Position numbers and translations under genes: made by a program. A stretch of 17,075 nt of DNA. Origin: an uncultured Holophagaceae bacterium (GTDB lineage: Bacteria; Acidobacteriota; Holophagae; Holophagales; Holophagaceae). This document shows positions 16,200 through 17,075 of this stretch, piece by piece. Under the pieces are notes generated by a model. The model had not been told where the DNA came from. It saw only the letters and a program-made list of their open reading frames with translations, and did not search any database. Numbering within the stretch: the first letter of the stretch is position 1; each line of letters opens with the position of its first letter. The stretch spans positions 1 through 17,075 of the forward strand of contig CAIYNT010000313.1 of the NCBI GenBank assembly GCA_903927605.1. The letters are read 5' to 3'.

Positions 16200-16240
16200 G
16201 GCTCGTGTGTGCCCCGACTCAGTGGGCACGGAGACGAGCC
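16200..16240 (+). promoter_or_regulatory. Two-tier hairpin holding the Shine-Dalgarno of the RadC fusion
   Basis: GGCTCGT (16200-16206) pairs with ACGAGCC (16234-16240), and inside it GTGCCC (16209-16214) pairs with GGGCAC (16224-16229) around a 9-base loop. GGAG (16230-16233), the SD for ATG 16241, sits in the internal loop between the two stems. The structure ends exactly one base before the start codon, so it could limit translation and respond to a ligand, protein or temperature. Confidence 0.55.
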
Positions 16241-17075
16241 ATGAACCCCAAGAGCCTCTTTGATCCCCATACCCTTCCATCAAGCGATCCCAAACCCCTC
16301 AACAAGATCAGCCGTGTGTCCGAAACCTTGGCTAGGTATGGTCCAGAGGGCCTGAGTGATTCGCAGATCGTGGAAGCACTCCTGAGCCGCCCTCGCCCTG
16401 CTCGCGCTGAAGGCATCCTGGCGCTGGCTGGATCCCTCGCAGAGCTCACGGCCATGGGACCGGCAGAGCTCCGATCCATCGGGCTTACAGAGGCCGAGAT
16501 GGCCCGGTTTGGCGTCCTCCAGGAGGTCTACCGACGCTCCCAGCGAAGCATCGAACGCCCGCGCATCACCTCTCCGAGGGCCGCAGGGACCTACCTCCTT
16601 CCTCGCTGCACGGGCTGGACCGAGGAACGTTTCGGGCTCTTGGCGCTGTCCGCCAAGGGCGACCTTCTGGCCGAGCGCATCCTGAGCCAGGGCACCGCCA
16701 CCGCCACCCTGATCAGTCCCCGAGAGTTCTTCCGGGAAGCTCTTCGCTACGGCGCAGTTTCCGCACTTGCGTTCCACAACCATCCCTCCGGCGATCCGAC
16801 GCCTTCCCGCGAGGATTGTGCTCTCACGGCTCGGCTTCGCGCCGCTGGCGAAAGCCTTGGGGTTCCCTTGGCCGATCACATGGTGATCGGTGCCGAGTCC
16901 TGGCATAGCTTCCGGGCTGCGGAGGGGTGGGACACCTGTCTCGTTTCCCTCGCCAATGAGGGCTACAGCTATAACAAAAGGGTGAACCGGATCGCTCCGA
17001 TCCAGGCGAATCGAATGATTTTGAAGGCACTGGATGCTGGGGTTCCGGAGGAGCGGATTGCGCGGGCGCTCAACC
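16241..17075 (+). CDS. radC: RadC (JAMM) protein fused to a RepB-type partition domain, 3' end cut by window
   Basis: The first 230 residues form a complete RadC protein: an HhH-like N-terminal region (GLSDSQIVEALLSR and ELRSIGLTEAE at about 37-87) and a JAB/MPN domain with intact JAMM motif His179-x-His181-x10-Asp192 (FHNHPSGDPTPSRED). RadC proteins of mobile elements are linked to DNA repair or anti-defence roles, though biochemistry is unsettled. Instead of ending after the usual C-terminal strand (SFRAAEGW), the frame runs on into CLVSLANEGYSYNKRVNR and ANRMILKALDAGVPEERIA, which I recognise as the middle of ParB/RepB-type plasmid-partition proteins, at the join between the ParB nuclease-like domain and the RepB HTH region. 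No stop is reached at 278 codons. ATG 16241 has GGAG seven bases upstream, within a hairpin. A genuine fusion, a deletion scar or an assembly join could explain it. Confidence 0.8.
   Translation, partial: MNPKSLFDPHTLPSSDPKPLNKISRVSETLARYGPEGLSDSQIVEALLSRPRPARAEGILALAGSLAELTAMGPAELRSIGLTEAEMARFGVLQEVYRRSQRSIERPRITSPRAAGTYLLPRCTGWTEERFGLLALSAKGDLLAERILSQGTATATLISPREFFREALRYGAVSALAFHNHPSGDPTPSREDCALTARLRAAGESLGVPLADHMVIGAESWHSFRAAEGWDTCLVSLANEGYSYNKRVNRIAPIQANRMILKALDAGVPEERIARALN

Overview
This is a high-G+C window, probably from a chromosome of a free-living, signalling-rich, mainly anaerobic or facultative bacterium. The pairing of large PAS-rich hybrid histidine kinases with a YgeW-type carbamoyltransferase would suit the Holophaga/Geothrix branch of Acidobacteriota, but that placement is an impression from memory, not a search result. 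The window divides into a chromosomal half (1 to about 9650) and an integrated, mobilizable accessory element (about 9670 to beyond 17075).

Chromosomal half. A nearly complete ygeW gene (knotted carbamoyltransferase, 1-1192, minus) is divergent from a small GNAT acetyltransferase gene (1412-1915, plus). Two large hybrid histidine kinases follow, tail to tail with 36 bp between their stops. The first (2096-6577, plus) is a membrane sensor: multi-TM N-terminus, dCache-like sensor, TM, three PAS, GAF, HisKA, HATPase and REC. The second (6614-9310, minus) is soluble: four PAS, HisKA, HATPase and REC. Their kinase and receiver cores are close paralogues, so the locus is a diverged inverted duplication of a kinase-receiver cassette with different sensors. 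Neither shows an HPt or DNA-binding output domain.

Accessory element. From about 9670 the sequence becomes more A+T rich. It holds a perfect 16-bp dyad followed by T5, repeats of TGGGTAT that look like integrase arm sites, a previously easy-to-miss 55-codon ORF whose Shine-Dalgarno sits in a hairpin, and a P4-type (DUF4102 arm domain) tyrosine integrase with all catalytic residues. A 340-bp gene-free stretch follows, with three back-to-back palindromes and a run of stem-loops; it is the best oriT candidate. It leads into a tightly coupled mobilization operon (11717-16049): a ribbon-helix-helix accessory protein, a divergent HUH relaxase, a VirD4/TraG-type coupling protein interrupted by an in-frame amber codon, and a small protein built of three 27-28 residue helical repeats.

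The window ends inside an unusual gene (16241 onward): a complete RadC (HhH plus intact JAMM) fused in frame to what reads as the C-terminal RepB-type half of a ParB/RepB plasmid-partition protein. Its start lies just after a hairpin that places the Shine-Dalgarno in an internal loop. Together the right half looks like an integrative and mobilizable element with partition-like functions. No T4SS channel genes are visible, and the coupling protein break may leave it dependent on a helper or immobile. No tRNA, rRNA, CRISPR array or insertion sequence was seen.
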